Assembly (NCBI RefSeq): GCF_003946115.1
Contig: NZ_RHOH01000005.1
Coordinates: forward strand, 62,001 to 126,000
From: Lacticaseibacillus daqingensis
GTDB lineage: Bacteria > Bacillota > Bacilli > Lactobacillales > Lactobacillaceae
DNA: 64,000 nt
Reading direction: 5' to 3'
Program-made: the position numbers and the translations under genes
Notes under the pieces: model-generated
Told to the model about the DNA's origin: nothing
Database searches by the model: none
Seen by the model: only the letters and a program-made list of their open reading frames with translations
In this document: one piece after another, positions 1 through 11,715 of the stretch
Layout of the letters: each line of letters opens with the position of its first letter
Position numbering within the stretch: the stretch's first letter is position 1

Positions 1-12
1 CGTAATTGAATG

Positions 13-52
13 CACACAAAAACCGATCGCCAGTGCGGTCGGTTTTTGTGTG
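13..52. terminator. bidirectional Rho-independent terminator
   Basis: Arms at 13-26 and 39-52 are perfect 14-bp complements and extend inward by two or three pairs. The stem has an A-run on one side and a T-run on the other, so it can work on both strands. It closes the minus-strand GNAT gene whose stop codon is at 55-57. Confidence 0.85.
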
Positions 53-54
53 GA

Positions 55-552
55 TCAGTTGAAGTGGCGGCCCAAAATATCTAGGTCGCGGCGCTGCTCA
101 TCCATCAAGGCGACAGCCGGCAGGTGGCCCCACTGGGCAAAGCCGTTGCGCGCAAACAGGTGCTGGCTGGGCTGGTTGTGGTGAAAGACAAAGGCAACGA
201 GGGTATCGAGGCCCAGCCGCGGCAGCTGCGCGATGACGTGGTCCAAGGCGGCTTGGCCGAGGTGTTGGTGCTGAAAGGTGGCACTGAGGTAGAGGCTGAT
301 CTCGGCGGTGTGGGCGTAGGCCGGCCGCCCGTAGAAGTCTTCCACACTGACCCAGCCGGCGGTGACGCCGGCCACTTGGATCAGCCAGATGGGCCGCCGC
401 ACCGGGTCAAACTGGGCGAACCAGGCTTGCTTGCTGGCCACGGTGACCGGGGTCAGGTCAGCGGTGGCCAGCCGCCCGGGAATGGCTTCGTTGTAGATGG
501 CGACAATGGTGGGCAGAGCGGCTTCAGTCGCCGGAGTGAAGGTGATGGACAT
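55..552 (-). CDS. GNAT N-acetyltransferase (phosphinothricin acetyltransferase type)
   Basis: A protein of about 165 residues with a GNAT fold. Acetyl-CoA-dependent transfer to an amine is the family activity. The sequence shows the N-terminal TPATEAALPTIVAIYNEAI stretch, a central strand ending in AEISLYLSATFQHQHLG (the motif A acetyl-CoA loop region) and a C-terminal ARNGF motif. This arrangement is typical of the Pat/YwnH subgroup. The start at 552 was preferred over an upstream start at 609 because homologues begin near MSITF and a GAGG lies about 8 nt upstream. The gene stands alone on the minus strand, with the terminator at 13-52 directly behind it. The substrate is unknown. Confidence 0.8.
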   Translation of the reverse strand: MSITFTPATEAALPTIVAIYNEAIPGRLATADLTPVTVASKQAWFAQFDPVRRPIWLIQVAGVTAGWVSVEDFYGRPAYAHTAEISLYLSATFQHQHLGQAALDHVIAQLPRLGLDTLVAFVFHHNQPSQHLFARNGFAQWGHLPAVALMDEQRRDLDILGRHFN

Positions 553-707
553 GGGAGGCCTCGATTCGCGATTTTTCTCTAGCCTAGCGCGCGGCTGGCG
601 CAAACGCAAGCGTTCTTGGGAGGTTTGCTGACACGTCGCGGCACACTTGCATCACCGGCCTCAGGGTGGTATCGTTATGAGAATTTAGCCAAGGGGGATC
701 AGACATC

Positions 708-1352
708 ATGGGCATGCACCAATTCATTCAGGGACTGAGCAACTTAGAGACACTGCGGCGCGCACCGGGCTTTTTCAAATACTCGGAGCACAGCGTGGCG
801 GCGCATAGCTTCAAGGTCGCCGAGATCGCGCAGCTGCTGGGGGACATCGAAGAGAACGCTGGCAACGCCATCAACTGGCAACACTTGTACGAGAAGGCAC
901 TGAACCATGATTACACGGAGCGCTTCATCGGCGACATCAAGACGCCGGTGAAGTACGCGACCCCAGCGCTTCGCACGATGCTGGCCGACGTTGAGGAGTC
1001 GATGACCGAGAACTTCATCCAAAACGAAATTCCCACGGAGTTCCAGGAGGCGTACCGGCGCCGGTTGTCGGAAGGCAAGGATGACAGCCTGGAAGGCGTC
1101 ATCTTGAGTATCGCCGATAAGGTCGATCTGCTGTATGAATCCTTCGGCGAAATCGAGAAGGGCAATCCGGAGCGCGTCTTCGTCAACATCTACACGGAAA
1201 GCCTGGCGGTCATCATGTCCTTTGAGGACCGACCGTGCGTGCAGTACTTCCTCAAGGAGATCCTGCCGGATATGCTCAATGAGGAGTTTGCGGACCGCGA
1301 TATGCTGACGAAGCTGACGCGGGCCATCATGACCAACCAATCTAGCCGGTAG
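708..1352 (+). CDS. HD-domain protein, YfbR-like
   Basis: A 214-residue HD-superfamily protein. The metal-binding pattern is visible as HS near residue 34, HD in the LNHDYTERF segment near residue 67, and a late Asp in SIADKVDLLYE. This resembles YfbR-type 5'-deoxynucleotidases and YedJ-type HD phosphohydrolases, so hydrolysis of a nucleotide or phosphate ester is likely, with the substrate not determined. The ATG at 708 is preceded by AAGGGGG at good spacing. It stands alone ahead of uvrB and is separated from it by a weak terminator at 1399-1429. Confidence 0.75.
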   Translation: MGMHQFIQGLSNLETLRRAPGFFKYSEHSVAAHSFKVAEIAQLLGDIEENAGNAINWQHLYEKALNHDYTERFIGDIKTPVKYATPALRTMLADVEESMTENFIQNEIPTEFQEAYRRRLSEGKDDSLEGVILSIADKVDLLYESFGEIEKGNPERVFVNIYTESLAVIMSFEDRPCVQYFLKEILPDMLNEEFADRDMLTKLTRAIMTNQSSR

Positions 1353-1369
1353 CGAAAGTATGTTCGGGA

Positions 1370-1378
1370 TGGTATAAT
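1370..1378 (+). promoter_or_regulatory. extended -10 promoter, TGGTATAAT, ahead of uvrBA
   Basis: TGGTATAAT matches the extended -10 pattern TGnTATAAT; no convincing -35 lies 17 nt upstream. It starts just after the stop of the HD-domain gene and before the hairpin at 1399-1429, so a transcript from it would cross that hairpin before uvrB. Confidence 0.55.
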
Positions 1379-1398
1379 TATATTTAGCCAAATTAGAC

Positions 1399-1429
1399 AA
1401 AAGTTGGAATCGTTGGTTCCGGCTTTTTT
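1399..1429 (+). terminator. terminator or attenuator in front of uvrB
   Basis: Two stem segments (AAAAG with CTTTT, GGAA with TTCC) are separated by a 2x2 internal loop and followed by a T-run at 1424-1429. It may end the HD-domain transcript, or attenuate uvrB transcripts that start at the promoter at 1370-1378. Confidence 0.55.
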
Positions 1430-1466
1430 GTTCAGCTAAGCGACGGCAGAATCGGAGGGCGATAAG

Positions 1467-3479
<2,013 letters not shown>

Positions 3480-3486
3480 GGCAAGC

Positions 3487-6351
3487 ATGTCAAACGATAA
3501 AATTGTGATCCACGGTGCGCGTGCGCACAACCTGAAAAACGTCGACCTGACCATTCCGCGCAACAAGCTGGTGGTCATGACCGGCCTGTCCGGCTCCGGT
3601 AAGTCGAGCCTTGCGTTCGACACCCTGTACGCCGAGGGGCAGCGCCGTTACGTTGAGAGCCTGTCCGCCTATGCGCGCCAGTTCCTTGGCCAGATGGACA
3701 AGCCTGATGTCGACTCGATCGATGGGCTGTCCCCGGCGATTTCGATCGACCAAAAAACCACCTCGAAGAACCCGCGCTCGACCGTCGGGACGGTCACCGA
3801 GATCAATGACTACCTGCGCCTGCTGTGGGCGCGCATCGGCCACCCGATCTGCCCGAACGATGGCACGCCGATCACGAGCCAGTCCGTGGAGCAGATGGTG
3901 GACCGCGTGCAGCAGTTGCCGGAAAAGACCCGCATTCAGATCCTGTCGCCGATCGTCCGCCACAAGAAGGGCGGTCACAAGAAGGTGCTGGAGAAGATCG
4001 TGCGTGAAGGCTACGTGCGCATGCGCGTCGACGGTGCGGTGATGGATGCCAGCGCCGATGTGGTGCTGGACAAGAATAAGGCCCATGACATTGACATCGT
4101 GATCGACCGGATCGTGGTGAAGCCCGAGGTGCGCAGCCGCCTGTTTGACTCCTTTGAGGCCGCTTTGCGGTTGGCCGAAGGGTACGCGACGGTGGATGTC
4201 ATCGGTGGCGACCCGTTGGTGTTCTCCGAGCATTTTGCCTGCCCGATCTGCGGCTTCACCATCGGTGTGTTGGAGCCGCGCCTGTTCTCCTTCAACGCGC
4301 CGTTCGGGGCGTGTCCGGAGTGTGACGGGCTGGGGGCCAAGCTGACGGTGGACGTGGACCTGGTGGTGCCGGATCGCACGAAGAGCCTGGCGGATGGCGC
4401 CTTGGCCCCGTGGGCCAGCGCCACCTCCAAGTACTACCCGTCTATGCTGCGCCAGGCGTGCGCGGCCTTTGGTGTGCCGATGGACCGGCCGTTCGACGAC
4501 CTGACCCAGGCCCAGCAGGACCTGGTGCTGAACGGCAGCAAGGGCAAGACCTTCCACTTCCTGAGCGAAGGGGAATTTGGCCCGCACAAGGACGTCGAGG
4601 CGCCGTTTGAAGGCATCGTCAACAACATCTGGCGGCGCTACAACGCCAACAACAACTTTGCGTTCGGCAGTGACTCCATGCGCCAGTACATGACCGAGCT
4701 CGAGTGCCCGGTGTGCCACGGCAAGCGGCTGAACCGCCAGGCGTTGGCGGTCAAGGTGGACGGGCTGGACATTGCCGAAGCCTCCGACATGGCGATTCAA
4801 GACGCGCTGCCGTTTTACCGCGGGATCACGCTGTCTGACAACGAAAAAATGATCGCGCAGCCGATCGTCAAGGAGGTCGCCGACCGGCTGGCCTTCCTTG
4901 AAAACGTGGGGCTCGACTACCTGACCCTGTCGCGTTCCGCCGGCACCCTCAGTGGGGGCGAGGCCCAGCGCATTCGGCTGGCCACCCAGATCGGCTCGAA
5001 CCTGTCCGGGGTGCTGTACATTTTGGACGAGCCGTCCATCGGGCTGCACCAGCGCGATAACGACCGCCTGATCCGCTCGCTCAAAAAGATGCGTGATCTC
5101 GGCAACACCCTTGTGGTGGTGGAGCACGACGAGGACACGATGATGGCGGCGGACTACCTCGTTGATGTCGGCCCGGGTGCCGGCGACAACGGGGGCCAGA
5201 TCATGGCGGCCGGCACCCCCAAGCAGGTGATGAAGAGTCGCAAGTCGCTGACCGGCCAGTACCTCGCCGGCAAGAAGTTCATTCCCGTGCCGACCACGCG
5301 GCGCCCCGGCAACGGTAAGGTGATCCGCCTCGAAGGTGCGGCCGACCACAACCTCAAGGGTATCGACGTCGATTTTCCGCTGGGCAAGTTTATCGCGGTG
5401 ACCGGGGTCTCCGGTTCCGGTAAGTCCACGCTGGTCAACTCGATCCTCAAGCGCGTGCTGGCGCAGAAGTTGTATCGCAACTCTGCCAAGCCCGGCGCTT
5501 ACAAGCACGTCTACGGCTGGGAAAACATCGAGAAGCTGGTCGACATCGACCAGAGCCCGATCGGCCGCACGCCGCGCTCGAACCCGGCGACCTACACCGG
5601 CGTGTTCAACGACATCCGCGCGCTGTTTGCCATGACCAACGAGGCCAAGCTGCGCGGCTACACGCAGGGCCGCTTCTCCTTCAACGTGAAGGGCGGGCGC
5701 TGCGAAAACTGTAAGGGCGACGGGATCATCAAGATCGAGATGAATTTCCTGCCAGACGTCTACGTGCCGTGTGAAGTCTGTCACGGCAAGCGGTACAATT
5801 CCGAGACGCTTGAGGTGACCTACAAGGGCAAGAACATCTCTGAGGTGCTCGACATGACTGTGGACGAGGCGGTGAAATTCTTTGCGCCGATCCCCAAGAT
5901 CGCCCGCAAGCTCCAAACCATCGTCGACGTTGGCCTCGGTTACGTCAGCCTCGGCCAAAGCGCCACCACGCTGTCCGGCGGGGAGGCCCAGCGCATGAAG
6001 CTCGCGTCTGAGCTCCAGAAGCTTTCGACCGGCAAGAACTTCTACATCCTGGACGAGCCGACCACCGGGCTGCACACCGATGACATTCGGCGCCTGCTGG
6101 GCGTACTGCAGCGCCTGGTTGATGATGGCAACACCGTGCTGGTGATCGAACACAACCTGGACGTCATCAAAACGGCGGATTGGCTGATCGACCTCGGCCC
6201 CGAAGGCGGGGACGGCGGCGGCACCATCATCGCGACCGGCACGCCGGAGGAAGTGGTCAACGTGGCAGCGAGCTACACCGGCCAATACCTCAAGCCGATC
6301 CTGGTGCGCGACAACGCGCGTGCCGCCGCGCTGGCGCACCCGCTGGGATAA
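3487..6351 (+). CDS. uvrA: excinuclease ABC subunit A
   Basis: A 954-residue UvrA, the damage-scanning ABC ATPase that delivers UvrB to lesions. Both nucleotide-binding domains are complete: Walker [10 protein letters not shown] (about residue 31) and GVSGSGKST (about 640), with ABC signatures LSGGEAQR in each half. Zinc-binding Cys pairs are visible in CPICGF...CPECDG and in CENCKG...CEVCHG. Length is normal for the family. It starts 7 nt after uvrB. No terminator follows; a new promoter for the next gene begins at 6355. Confidence 0.97.
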   Translation: MSNDKIVIHGARAHNLKNVDLTIPRNKLVVMTGLSGSGKSSLAFDTLYAEGQRRYVESLSAYARQFLGQMDKPDVDSIDGLSPAISIDQKTTSKNPRSTVGTVTEINDYLRLLWARIGHPICPNDGTPITSQSVEQMVDRVQQLPEKTRIQILSPIVRHKKGGHKKVLEKIVREGYVRMRVDGAVMDASADVVLDKNKAHDIDIVIDRIVVKPEVRSRLFDSFEAALRLAEGYATVDVIGGDPLVFSEHFACPICGFTIGVLEPRLFSFNAPFGACPECDGLGAKLTVDVDLVVPDRTKSLADGALAPWASATSKYYPSMLRQACAAFGVPMDRPFDDLTQAQQDLVLNGSKGKTFHFLSEGEFGPHKDVEAPFEGIVNNIWRRYNANNNFAFGSDSMRQYMTELECPVCHGKRLNRQALAVKVDGLDIAEASDMAIQDALPFYRGITLSDNEKMIAQPIVKEVADRLAFLENVGLDYLTLSRSAGTLSGGEAQRIRLATQIGSNLSGVLYILDEPSIGLHQRDNDRLIRSLKKMRDLGNTLVVVEHDEDTMMAADYLVDVGPGAGDNGGQIMAAGTPKQVMKSRKSLTGQYLAGKKFIPVPTTRRPGNGKVIRLEGAADHNLKGIDVDFPLGKFIAVTGVSGSGKSTLVNSILKRVLAQKLYRNSAKPGAYKHVYGWENIEKLVDIDQSPIGRTPRSNPATYTGVFNDIRALFAMTNEAKLRGYTQGRFSFNVKGGRCENCKGDGIIKIEMNFLPDVYVPCEVCHGKRYNSETLEVTYKGKNISEVLDMTVDEAVKFFAPIPKIARKLQTIVDVGLGYVSLGQSATTLSGGEAQRMKLASELQKLSTGKNFYILDEPTTGLHTDDIRRLLGVLQRLVDDGNTVLVIEHNLDVIKTADWLIDLGPEGGDGGGTIIATGTPEEVVNVAASYTGQYLKPILVRDNARAAALAHPLG

Positions 6352-6354
6352 CGG

Positions 6355-6383
6355 TTGTGTCACCGGGCGCAAGCCGGTATGAT
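6355..6383 (+). promoter_or_regulatory. sigma-A promoter TTGTGT-17-TATGAT
   Basis: A -35 TTGTGT (6355-6360) and a -10 TATGAT (6378-6383) are separated by exactly 17 nt. The promoter begins right behind the uvrA stop codon and drives the DUF308 membrane protein. Confidence 0.65.
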
Positions 6384-6405
6384 ACAGCTAGGAAGCGGTG
6401 TGGAC

Positions 6406-6948
6406 ATGTTTAATCGACAAACGCATTTTGGTTTTGACTGGGGCGAGTTCATCACCGGCGTGGCGCTGATCATCGCCGCTATCGTGATGTTCCGCAACCC
6501 GGGGGCGACGATGCTCGCCCTGACGTTTATCTTTGCTATCCTGGCGATCGTGCGCGGTATCGCGACGCTGGACGGGTTCCCCAAGCTCCATGAGCTGACG
6601 GGCAAGCTGGCCTGGCTGTCCGCCGTAGCCGGCGTGCTGGACCTGCTGCTAGGCGTGGTGTTCCTGTTCAATCTGGTGTCCGCCATGGTGACGCTGGCGT
6701 ACCTGCTGGCTGCCTGGTTCCTGATTGACGCGATCGCCAACCTGTTCAACGCGGGCCACCTGCGCCGGGCCGGGGCCGGCTGGTTCATTCTGAACCTCGT
6801 GCTGGACCTGTTCGCGGTGCTGGTCGGCGTGTTACTGCTGATGCAGCCGGTGGTGGCCGCGGTCGGCTTGGTGACACTGCTCGCCATCGCGTTCGTGATC
6901 TTTGGGCTCAACGCCATCGTGATGGCCTTCGCTCGGCAAAATATTTAA
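6406..6948 (+). CDS. HdeD/DUF308 family membrane protein
   Basis: A protein of about 180 residues with six hydrophobic helices in three loosely repeated pairs, the pattern of the HdeD/DUF308 family. In enteric bacteria HdeD is an acid-stress membrane protein; the role in lactobacilli is not known. The ATG at 6406 is preceded by GGAAG with 10 nt spacing and is preferred over upstream in-frame starts, which would fall inside the promoter at 6355-6383. It has its own promoter and terminator, so it is monocistronic. Confidence 0.7.
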   Translation: MFNRQTHFGFDWGEFITGVALIIAAIVMFRNPGATMLALTFIFAILAIVRGIATLDGFPKLHELTGKLAWLSAVAGVLDLLLGVVFLFNLVSAMVTLAYLLAAWFLIDAIANLFNAGHLRRAGAGWFILNLVLDLFAVLVGVLLLMQPVVAAVGLVTLLAIAFVIFGLNAIVMAFARQNI

Positions 6949-6955
6949 CGCTGTG

Positions 6956-6983
6956 CCAGGTGTCTGCGGATGCCTGGTTTTTT
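6956..6983 (+). terminator. terminator of the DUF308 gene
   Basis: CCAGG (6956-6960) pairs with CCTGG (6973-6977); an inner GTC/GAT pairing closes a TGCG loop, and six T residues follow. Confidence 0.75.
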
Positions 6984-7009
6984 CTTGGCTTGGGGTCAGG
7001 GCACAGCTA

Positions 7010-7277
7010 GGGTGTGTTTTAAGATCCCGGACTCCGGTCCAGCCAGTGACACTTCCAGCTCCGACGGATGGCGGCGTGTGTGCCAGCGCAGCTCGCACAC
7101 TGCTGGAGGAAGCGAAGCGACCGGAAGCACAGGGCTCGCCACCCGCCTCCGCTTTCAGCATCAGTGGCTGAACCTCCGTCCGCCGATTATGAACAACTCA
7201 TGCTTCCACTGAACTGGTTATGTTTGCGAACCAGCAAGCATTGAAATGCATGCCACACAGATGTTTAAAGCACACCC
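7010..7277 (+). mobile_element. MITE-like repeat, copy 1 (about 268 bp)
   Basis: The left end GGGTGTGTTTTAA at 7010 and the right end TTTAAAGCACACCC ending at 7277 form imperfect terminal inverted repeats. TA flanks both ends (7008-7009 and 7278-7279). The left 75 nt are about 90 percent identical by eye to copies near 32442 and 52061. It carries no plausible gene. Most of the 435-nt gap 6949-7383 is this element; the rest is terminators. Confidence 0.6.
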
Positions 7278-7320
7278 TAAGCCATGCGCGCAGCAGGCGA
7301 AGGAAACGCGTTGTTGGCAC

Positions 7321-7368
7321 GCCAAATAAACAACCCACTCGGGCACGTACCGAGTGGATTGTTTGGCT
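7321..7368. terminator. hairpin terminator between convergent genes
   Basis: Arms at 7329-7342 and 7350-7363 form 14 pairs with one G-T, and the outer GCCAAA/TTTGGC also pairs around a small bulge. It lies just behind the minus-strand gene ending at 7384. Confidence 0.7.
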
Positions 7369-7383
7369 GGTTTTGTAGTGGGG

Positions 7384-8046
7384 TCAATTCTGGCCGCGCG
7401 TGTAGACCCGGCCGTTGAAGGTCACCTGCGCAGGCAACTCGGGCCAGACGGCATAGAAGAACTGGCGCATATCCCCTTTGGAACCGGGGGCTGCGGTGTA
7501 GCTAAAACGCGGATTGACATCGTGCACCCAGAAAATCCCGAACGGGTGATACACCTTAAAGTTGACGGCCGTGCTGAGAAACGACATCTGCTCGTAGCGG
7601 ACGGCGTACCGGTGATTGCTGATCGTCAGCGTTGCCTCGTGCGTGAACGGGTTGTTCACCGTGGCAAGCCCCGCGACCACTATGAGCGGGATGAGGTAGG
7701 CCCAGGTGTGGCGGGCCACCGGCCGTTGCAGCTTGGTCTCGCTCCACACGCACACGGCGTAAAGGGTCAGCCCGACGATGATGGCCCAGACGGTCCAGGT
7801 GCTGAGCCGCTTGGCGTTGACGAACAGGCCCACAAACAGGGCCGCGGGAACCACACCGAGCCAGCGTGGCAGGGCCGCTTGCCGCCAGTCATCCGCCAGA
7901 ACGGCGACAAAGCCGAGCGCACCCACAAGTAGCAGGGTGAAACCAAGGGGCGTTAGGCGCAAAATCGGCGAATTAAAGTGTGAGATGACAAGGAAGAGGG
8001 CCGCTAAGAAGGCCGTGCGATTGAAGTGCAAGAAAGGGTCAAGCAT
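7384..8046 (-). CDS. predicted membrane protein of unknown function
   Basis: A 220-residue protein I do not recognise. The N-terminal 120 residues contain about five hydrophobic helices (LAALFLVISHF, FTLLLVGALGFVAVLA, VVPAALFVGLFV, WAIIVGLTLYAVCVW, WAYLIPLIVVAGLATV). A soluble C-terminal part of about 90 residues, rich in aromatic residues, probably lies outside the membrane. The ATG at 8046 has GGAGGTG just upstream. It is divergent from rapZ, and its own terminator follows at 7321-7368. No function is proposed. Confidence 0.65.
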   Translation of the reverse strand: MLDPFLHFNRTAFLAALFLVISHFNSPILRLTPLGFTLLLVGALGFVAVLADDWRQAALPRWLGVVPAALFVGLFVNAKRLSTWTVWAIIVGLTLYAVCVWSETKLQRPVARHTWAYLIPLIVVAGLATVNNPFTHEATLTISNHRYAVRYEQMSFLSTAVNFKVYHPFGIFWVHDVNPRFSYTAAPGSKGDMRQFFYAVWPELPAQVTFNGRVYTRGQN

Positions 8047-8179
8047 GGGACACCTCCAGTGAATACGCTAAGCTTACGATTTTGGCTGCGCGATCGTGCG
8101 GCGTTGCGAGCTTCTTAAGTAATAAAACAGAAAGCACCACTGGAAAACAGGTCCCAGTCTGGGAATGACACGCCCGGCA

Positions 8180-8188
8180 TGTTATAAT
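8180..8188 (+). promoter_or_regulatory. extended -10 promoter TGTTATAAT of rapZ
   Basis: TGTTATAAT fits TGnTATAAT and lies about 47 nt before the rapZ start; a recognisable -35 is lacking. Confidence 0.6.
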
Positions 8189-8234
8189 GGCCAACAGATG
8201 CGCGCCGACTGGGTGCGCCGAAGGAGGGATGACC

Positions 8235-9119
8235 GTGACGGAAACACTGAACCTCGTCATCATCACCGGAATGTCCGGGGCCGGCAAGACGGTGGCAATG
8301 CAATCGTTTGAAGACCTCGGGTACTTCTGTGTCGATAATATGCCCCCGGCACTGTTGCCGAAGTTTTGGGAGCTGGTCAAGGAAAGTGGGACGATCACCA
8401 AGATCGCGCTGGTCATTGATCTGCGCAGCCACGCCTTTTACGATCAGATCCTCGATATGCTGGCAGGGCTGGATAACACGGCGTTTGTGCGCACACAGAT
8501 CCTGTTTTTAGACGCCACCGACGCCGAGCTGGTCTCCCGGTACAAGGAGACGCGGCGTAGCCATCCGCTGGCGATGGAAGGCCGGCTGATGGACGGCATC
8601 AAGCGGGAGCGAGACTTGCTGACGGAGCTACGCAACCGCGCCCAGGTGGTCATCGACACGACCAGTTTGTCGCCGCGGCAGCTGCGCGAGAAGTTGTTCG
8701 TCAACTTCAAGACGGCGGAGCACCCGACGTTTCATATCGAGGTGATGAGCTTCGGCTTCAAGTACGGCCTGCCGATCGACGCGGACATCGTGATGGACGT
8801 GCGCTTCTTGCCCAACCCGTACTACGTGCCCGAGTTCCGCGACCGCACCGGTCAGGACCAGGACGTCTACGATTACGTCATGAACAAGCCCGAGGCCGAG
8901 CAGTTTTACCAGCAGTTCTACCAGATGCTGGCGACGATCATGCCGCAGTATCAGCGGGAAGGCAAGTCCAGTGTGACGATCGCGATCGGCTGCACCGGCG
9001 GCCAGCACCGCAGCGTGGCGTTCGCGCAGCGCATCGGCCAGGCCTTCAAGGCGGATTACCCGGTCGATATCACGCATCGTGATATCAATAAGCGCAAAGC
9101 GACGGTGAATCGCTCATGA
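8235..9119 (+). CDS. rapZ: RNase adapter / nucleotide-binding protein RapZ
   Basis: A protein of about 294 residues of the RapZ (YvcJ) family, a P-loop protein that in E. coli presents a small RNA to RNase E and in Bacillus affects competence. The Walker A GMSGAGKT is at about residues 11-18, and the conserved C-terminal domain holds [10 protein letters not shown]. The GTG at 8235 was chosen because AAGGAGG at 8221-8227 lies 7 nt from it; an ATG at 8229 would touch the ribosome site. It overlaps yvcK by 4 nt (ATGA), so translation is probably coupled in the conserved rapZ-yvcK-whiA operon. Confidence 0.93.
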   Translation: MTETLNLVIITGMSGAGKTVAMQSFEDLGYFCVDNMPPALLPKFWELVKESGTITKIALVIDLRSHAFYDQILDMLAGLDNTAFVRTQILFLDATDAELVSRYKETRRSHPLAMEGRLMDGIKRERDLLTELRNRAQVVIDTTSLSPRQLREKLFVNFKTAEHPTFHIEVMSFGFKYGLPIDADIVMDVRFLPNPYYVPEFRDRTGQDQDVYDYVMNKPEAEQFYQQFYQMLATIMPQYQREGKSSVTIAIGCTGGQHRSVAFAQRIGQAFKADYPVDITHRDINKRKATVNRS

Positions 9120-10150
9120 CCACGACCAACGATCGCTTTATTCGCGTCATCAAGGGACGGCGGCCCAAGGTCGTCGTCATCGGTGGCGGGACCGGGCTGC
9201 CGGTCATCGTCAAGAGCCTGCACGAACAAAACGCGGACGTCACCGCCATCGTCACGGTGGCGGACGATGGCGGCTCCAGCGGGGTCATCCGCGACTACAT
9301 CAACGTCGTCCCGCCTGGTGACATTCGCAACGTGCTCGCGGCGCTGTCCGACTTGCCGCAGCTGTACCTCGACATTTTCCAGTACCGGTTCAACACGAGC
9401 GATGCCTTTTTTGCCGGCCACGCGATCGGCAACCTGATCATCGCGGCGCTGTCGGAGATGCAAGACGGCATCTTCGGTGCGGTGCAGCAGCTCAGCCAGA
9501 TGATGAAGGTCGACGGCCACATTTACCCAGCCGCGGACCGCCCGCTGACGCTGCACGCCGATTTTGCCGATGGCACGCACCTGGCCGGGGAGGCGGAGAT
9601 CACCGCCGCGGGCAAGCAGATCAAGCGCGTTGGCGTGACCGACACCGCCACCGGTGCGGCCCCGAGCGCGATGCCTGAGGTCGTGGCGGCCATCATGGCG
9701 GCCGATGTCGTGGTGCTCGGGCCGGGGAGTCTGTTCACCAGCATTTTGCCGAACCTGATGATCCACAACCTCGGAGAGGCCGTGCTGAACACGCAGGCCG
9801 AGGTGATCTACATCGTCAACATCATGACGCAAAAAGGGGAAACCGAGCACTTCACGGATGCCGACCACGTGCGCGTGCTGCACGATCACTTGGGGGCCAG
9901 CTTCGTGGACACCGTGCTGGTGAACATTGCGCGGGTGCCCGACCATTACCTCGACCACCAGAAGTACGATGAGATCCTCGTGCCGGTGCGCTCGGACTAC
10001 CAGGCCCTGCGCGCACTGGGCTGTCGCGTGATCTCCGCCGACTTTTTGCAATTGCGCGACCAAGGCGTCTTCCACGATGGGGACAAGGTGGCCACCGAGA
10101 TCATGAACCTCGCGTTTCAAGTCGGCACCATGAAGAAGAAAAGGCGGTGA
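9116..10150 (+). CDS. yvcK: YvcK/CofD-like gluconeogenesis factor
   Basis: A 344-residue YvcK-family (UPF0052) protein. The N-terminal nucleotide-binding motif [11 protein letters not shown] is followed by VADDGGSSG, and the phosphate-binding LGPGSLFTS sits near residue 200. In Bacillus, YvcK binds UDP-GlcNAc and supports growth on gluconeogenic carbon and cell-wall synthesis; the same role is inferred here. It overlaps rapZ by 4 nt and is followed by whiA after 4 nt, so it is the middle gene of one operon. Confidence 0.92.
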   Translation: MTTTNDRFIRVIKGRRPKVVVIGGGTGLPVIVKSLHEQNADVTAIVTVADDGGSSGVIRDYINVVPPGDIRNVLAALSDLPQLYLDIFQYRFNTSDAFFAGHAIGNLIIAALSEMQDGIFGAVQQLSQMMKVDGHIYPAADRPLTLHADFADGTHLAGEAEITAAGKQIKRVGVTDTATGAAPSAMPEVVAAIMAADVVVLGPGSLFTSILPNLMIHNLGEAVLNTQAEVIYIVNIMTQKGETEHFTDADHVRVLHDHLGASFVDTVLVNIARVPDHYLDHQKYDEILVPVRSDYQALRALGCRVISADFLQLRDQGVFHDGDKVATEIMNLAFQVGTMKKKRR

Positions 10151-10154
10151 GCAC

Positions 10155-11102
10155 ATGGCCAGTTTTGCTAGTCTCGTCAAAAAAGAGCTGACTGGGCTTG
10201 AAGTCCACCCCGAGCACGCCAAGGCCGAGCTGTCGGCGCTGATCCGCATGAACGGGAGCCTCGGCATCCAGAACCACCAGTTCGTCTTGAACGTGCAGAC
10301 GGAAAATCCCGCGATCGCGCGGCGCATTTACAGCCTGATCCGCCAGGTCTACCACCACGAGGCCAACCTGATCGTGCGGCGGAAGATGAAGCTCAAGAAG
10401 AATAACCAGTACGTGGTGCGACTCGCCACCGGCGTCAACGAACTGCTGGCCGATCTCGCCATTCTCGATGGTACCACGATGGCGATCCAGACCGCCGTGG
10501 CGCCGAGTGTGCTGAACGAGCAGCAGCGCGAGCGCTCGTATCTGCGTGGGGCGTTTTTGGCCGGCGGCTCGGTCAACAACCCGGAGACCTCGCGCTACCA
10601 CCTGGAAATTTACTCCCTGTACCAGGACCACAACGCGGGCATCCTGAAGATGATGAACGATTTCGGCCTGAACGCACGCACCGTTGAGCGCCGCTCCGGC
10701 TACATTGTGTACCTCAAGGAAGCCGAGAAGATCGCAGACTTTTTGCAGGTGGTGGGGGCGACCAACGCGATGCTCAAGTTCGAGGATGTGCGTATCGTGC
10801 GCGACATGCGCAACTCCGTTAACCGACTCGTCAACTGCGAGACGGCTAACCTGAACAAGACCATTGATGCGGCCCAGCGCCAGATCGAGAACATCCACTA
10901 CCTGAGCGACCACGGCATGCTCGACAACCTGCCGCCCAAACTGCGAGAAATCGCGGTGCTACGTCTGGCACACCCCGATGTGTCCCTCAAGGAGCTCGGG
11001 GAGATGGTGCCCAGTGGGGCCATCAGCAAGTCCGGCATCAATCATCGCCTGCGCAAGCTCAACCAGATCGCCGAAGGGTACCAGCAGCCCGCCGCAGAAT
11101 AA
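10155..11102 (+). CDS. whiA: DNA-binding protein WhiA
   Basis: A 315-residue WhiA. The N-terminal two-thirds is a LAGLIDADG-homing-endonuclease-like domain ([16 protein letters not shown] near residue 130), followed by a C-terminal helix-turn-helix ([11 protein letters not shown]...[13 protein letters not shown]). WhiA acts in sporulation in actinomycetes and in cell division in Bacillus. The ATG at 10155 has AAAGGCGG upstream. It is the last gene of the rapZ operon; no clear terminator was found before the ohrR-like promoter. Confidence 0.93.
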   Translation: MASFASLVKKELTGLEVHPEHAKAELSALIRMNGSLGIQNHQFVLNVQTENPAIARRIYSLIRQVYHHEANLIVRRKMKLKKNNQYVVRLATGVNELLADLAILDGTTMAIQTAVAPSVLNEQQRERSYLRGAFLAGGSVNNPETSRYHLEIYSLYQDHNAGILKMMNDFGLNARTVERRSGYIVYLKEAEKIADFLQVVGATNAMLKFEDVRIVRDMRNSVNRLVNCETANLNKTIDAAQRQIENIHYLSDHGMLDNLPPKLREIAVLRLAHPDVSLKELGEMVPSGAISKSGINHRLRKLNQIAEGYQQPAAE

Positions 11103-11122
11103 ATAACTTCCTTTGCGTGACC

Positions 11123-11147
11123 ATATCGTGTACAATAATCTCGATAT
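11123..11147 (+). promoter_or_regulatory. inverted repeat around the -10 of the OhrR-like gene
   Basis: ATATCG (11123-11128) and CGATAT (11142-11147) are perfect complements 13 nt apart and bracket the likely -10 TACAAT (11131-11136). The position suits autorepression by the MarR-type product encoded just downstream; that is inference. Confidence 0.5.
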
Positions 11148-11164
11148 AAGCGGAGGCGAACACT

Positions 11165-11613
11165 ATGGTAAAACCGATCTTGCTAGACGAACAGCTGTGT
11201 TTTTCAATCTACAAGGCCCAGAAGCAATACAACCATTTTTATGCGCAGGCCCTGAGTCAGTTCAAGCTGACCTACCCGCAGTACATCACGCTGCTGTCCT
11301 TGTATGAGCACGGCACGATGTCTGTCAAGGAGGTGGGTCAGACGCTCGCGCTGGATTCCGGCACGTTGACCCCGCTGATGAAGCGGCTCGAAAAAGACGG
11401 CTGGATCACGCGGACCCGGTCCAAGGAAGATGAGCGCCGCGTTGACGTGGCACTGACCCAAAAGGCCCTGGACGAGCGCGACGCTATTTTTGAGCACGTC
11501 GGCTCTGCACGAAGATGATGAACCTGACGCCGGATGACTACAATGCCATTAAGGCGCAGGTCGATGCGGTGGATGAACACCTCAGTGCGATTCCCGACGA
11601 GCAACTGGGTTGA
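11165..11613 (+). pseudogene. OhrR-type MarR regulator, frameshifted near the C-terminus
   Basis: The first 109 codons encode a MarR/OhrR regulator. The QLCFSIY motif contains the reactive Cys that OhrR uses to sense organic peroxides, and the LDSGTLTPLMKRLEKDGWITR winged helix is intact. The frame then runs into TGA at 11516. From 11515 a second frame reads MMNLTPDDYNAIKAQ through DEQLG and stops at 11611-11613, which is the expected C-terminal dimerisation helix. One missing base near 11500-11514 explains this. The product would lack its last helix. No ohr peroxidase gene is adjacent. A sequencing error cannot be excluded. Confidence 0.75.
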
Positions 11614-11627
11614 CCGACAAGCCAAAG

Positions 11628-11667
11628 ACCAGGCCCACTCCGGCGACGGGGTGGACCTGGTTTTTTG
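11628..11667 (+). terminator. terminator behind the OhrR-like gene
   Basis: ACCAGG/CCTGGT and CCACTCC/GGGGTGG pair around a 6-nt loop with one bulged base on each side, followed by six T residues. Confidence 0.8.
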
Positions 11668-11715
11668 GTGTACTGGCGTGGTGCTTGGGCGGTTCATCAG
11701 GTTCTGGCGGCAAAG

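Noticed and set aside
3490-6372. A 960-codon open frame on the minus strand opposite uvrA
   Set aside because: It is a shadow of uvrA caused by GC-rich codon use; no ribosome site, no family match, and the plus strand is a full UvrA.
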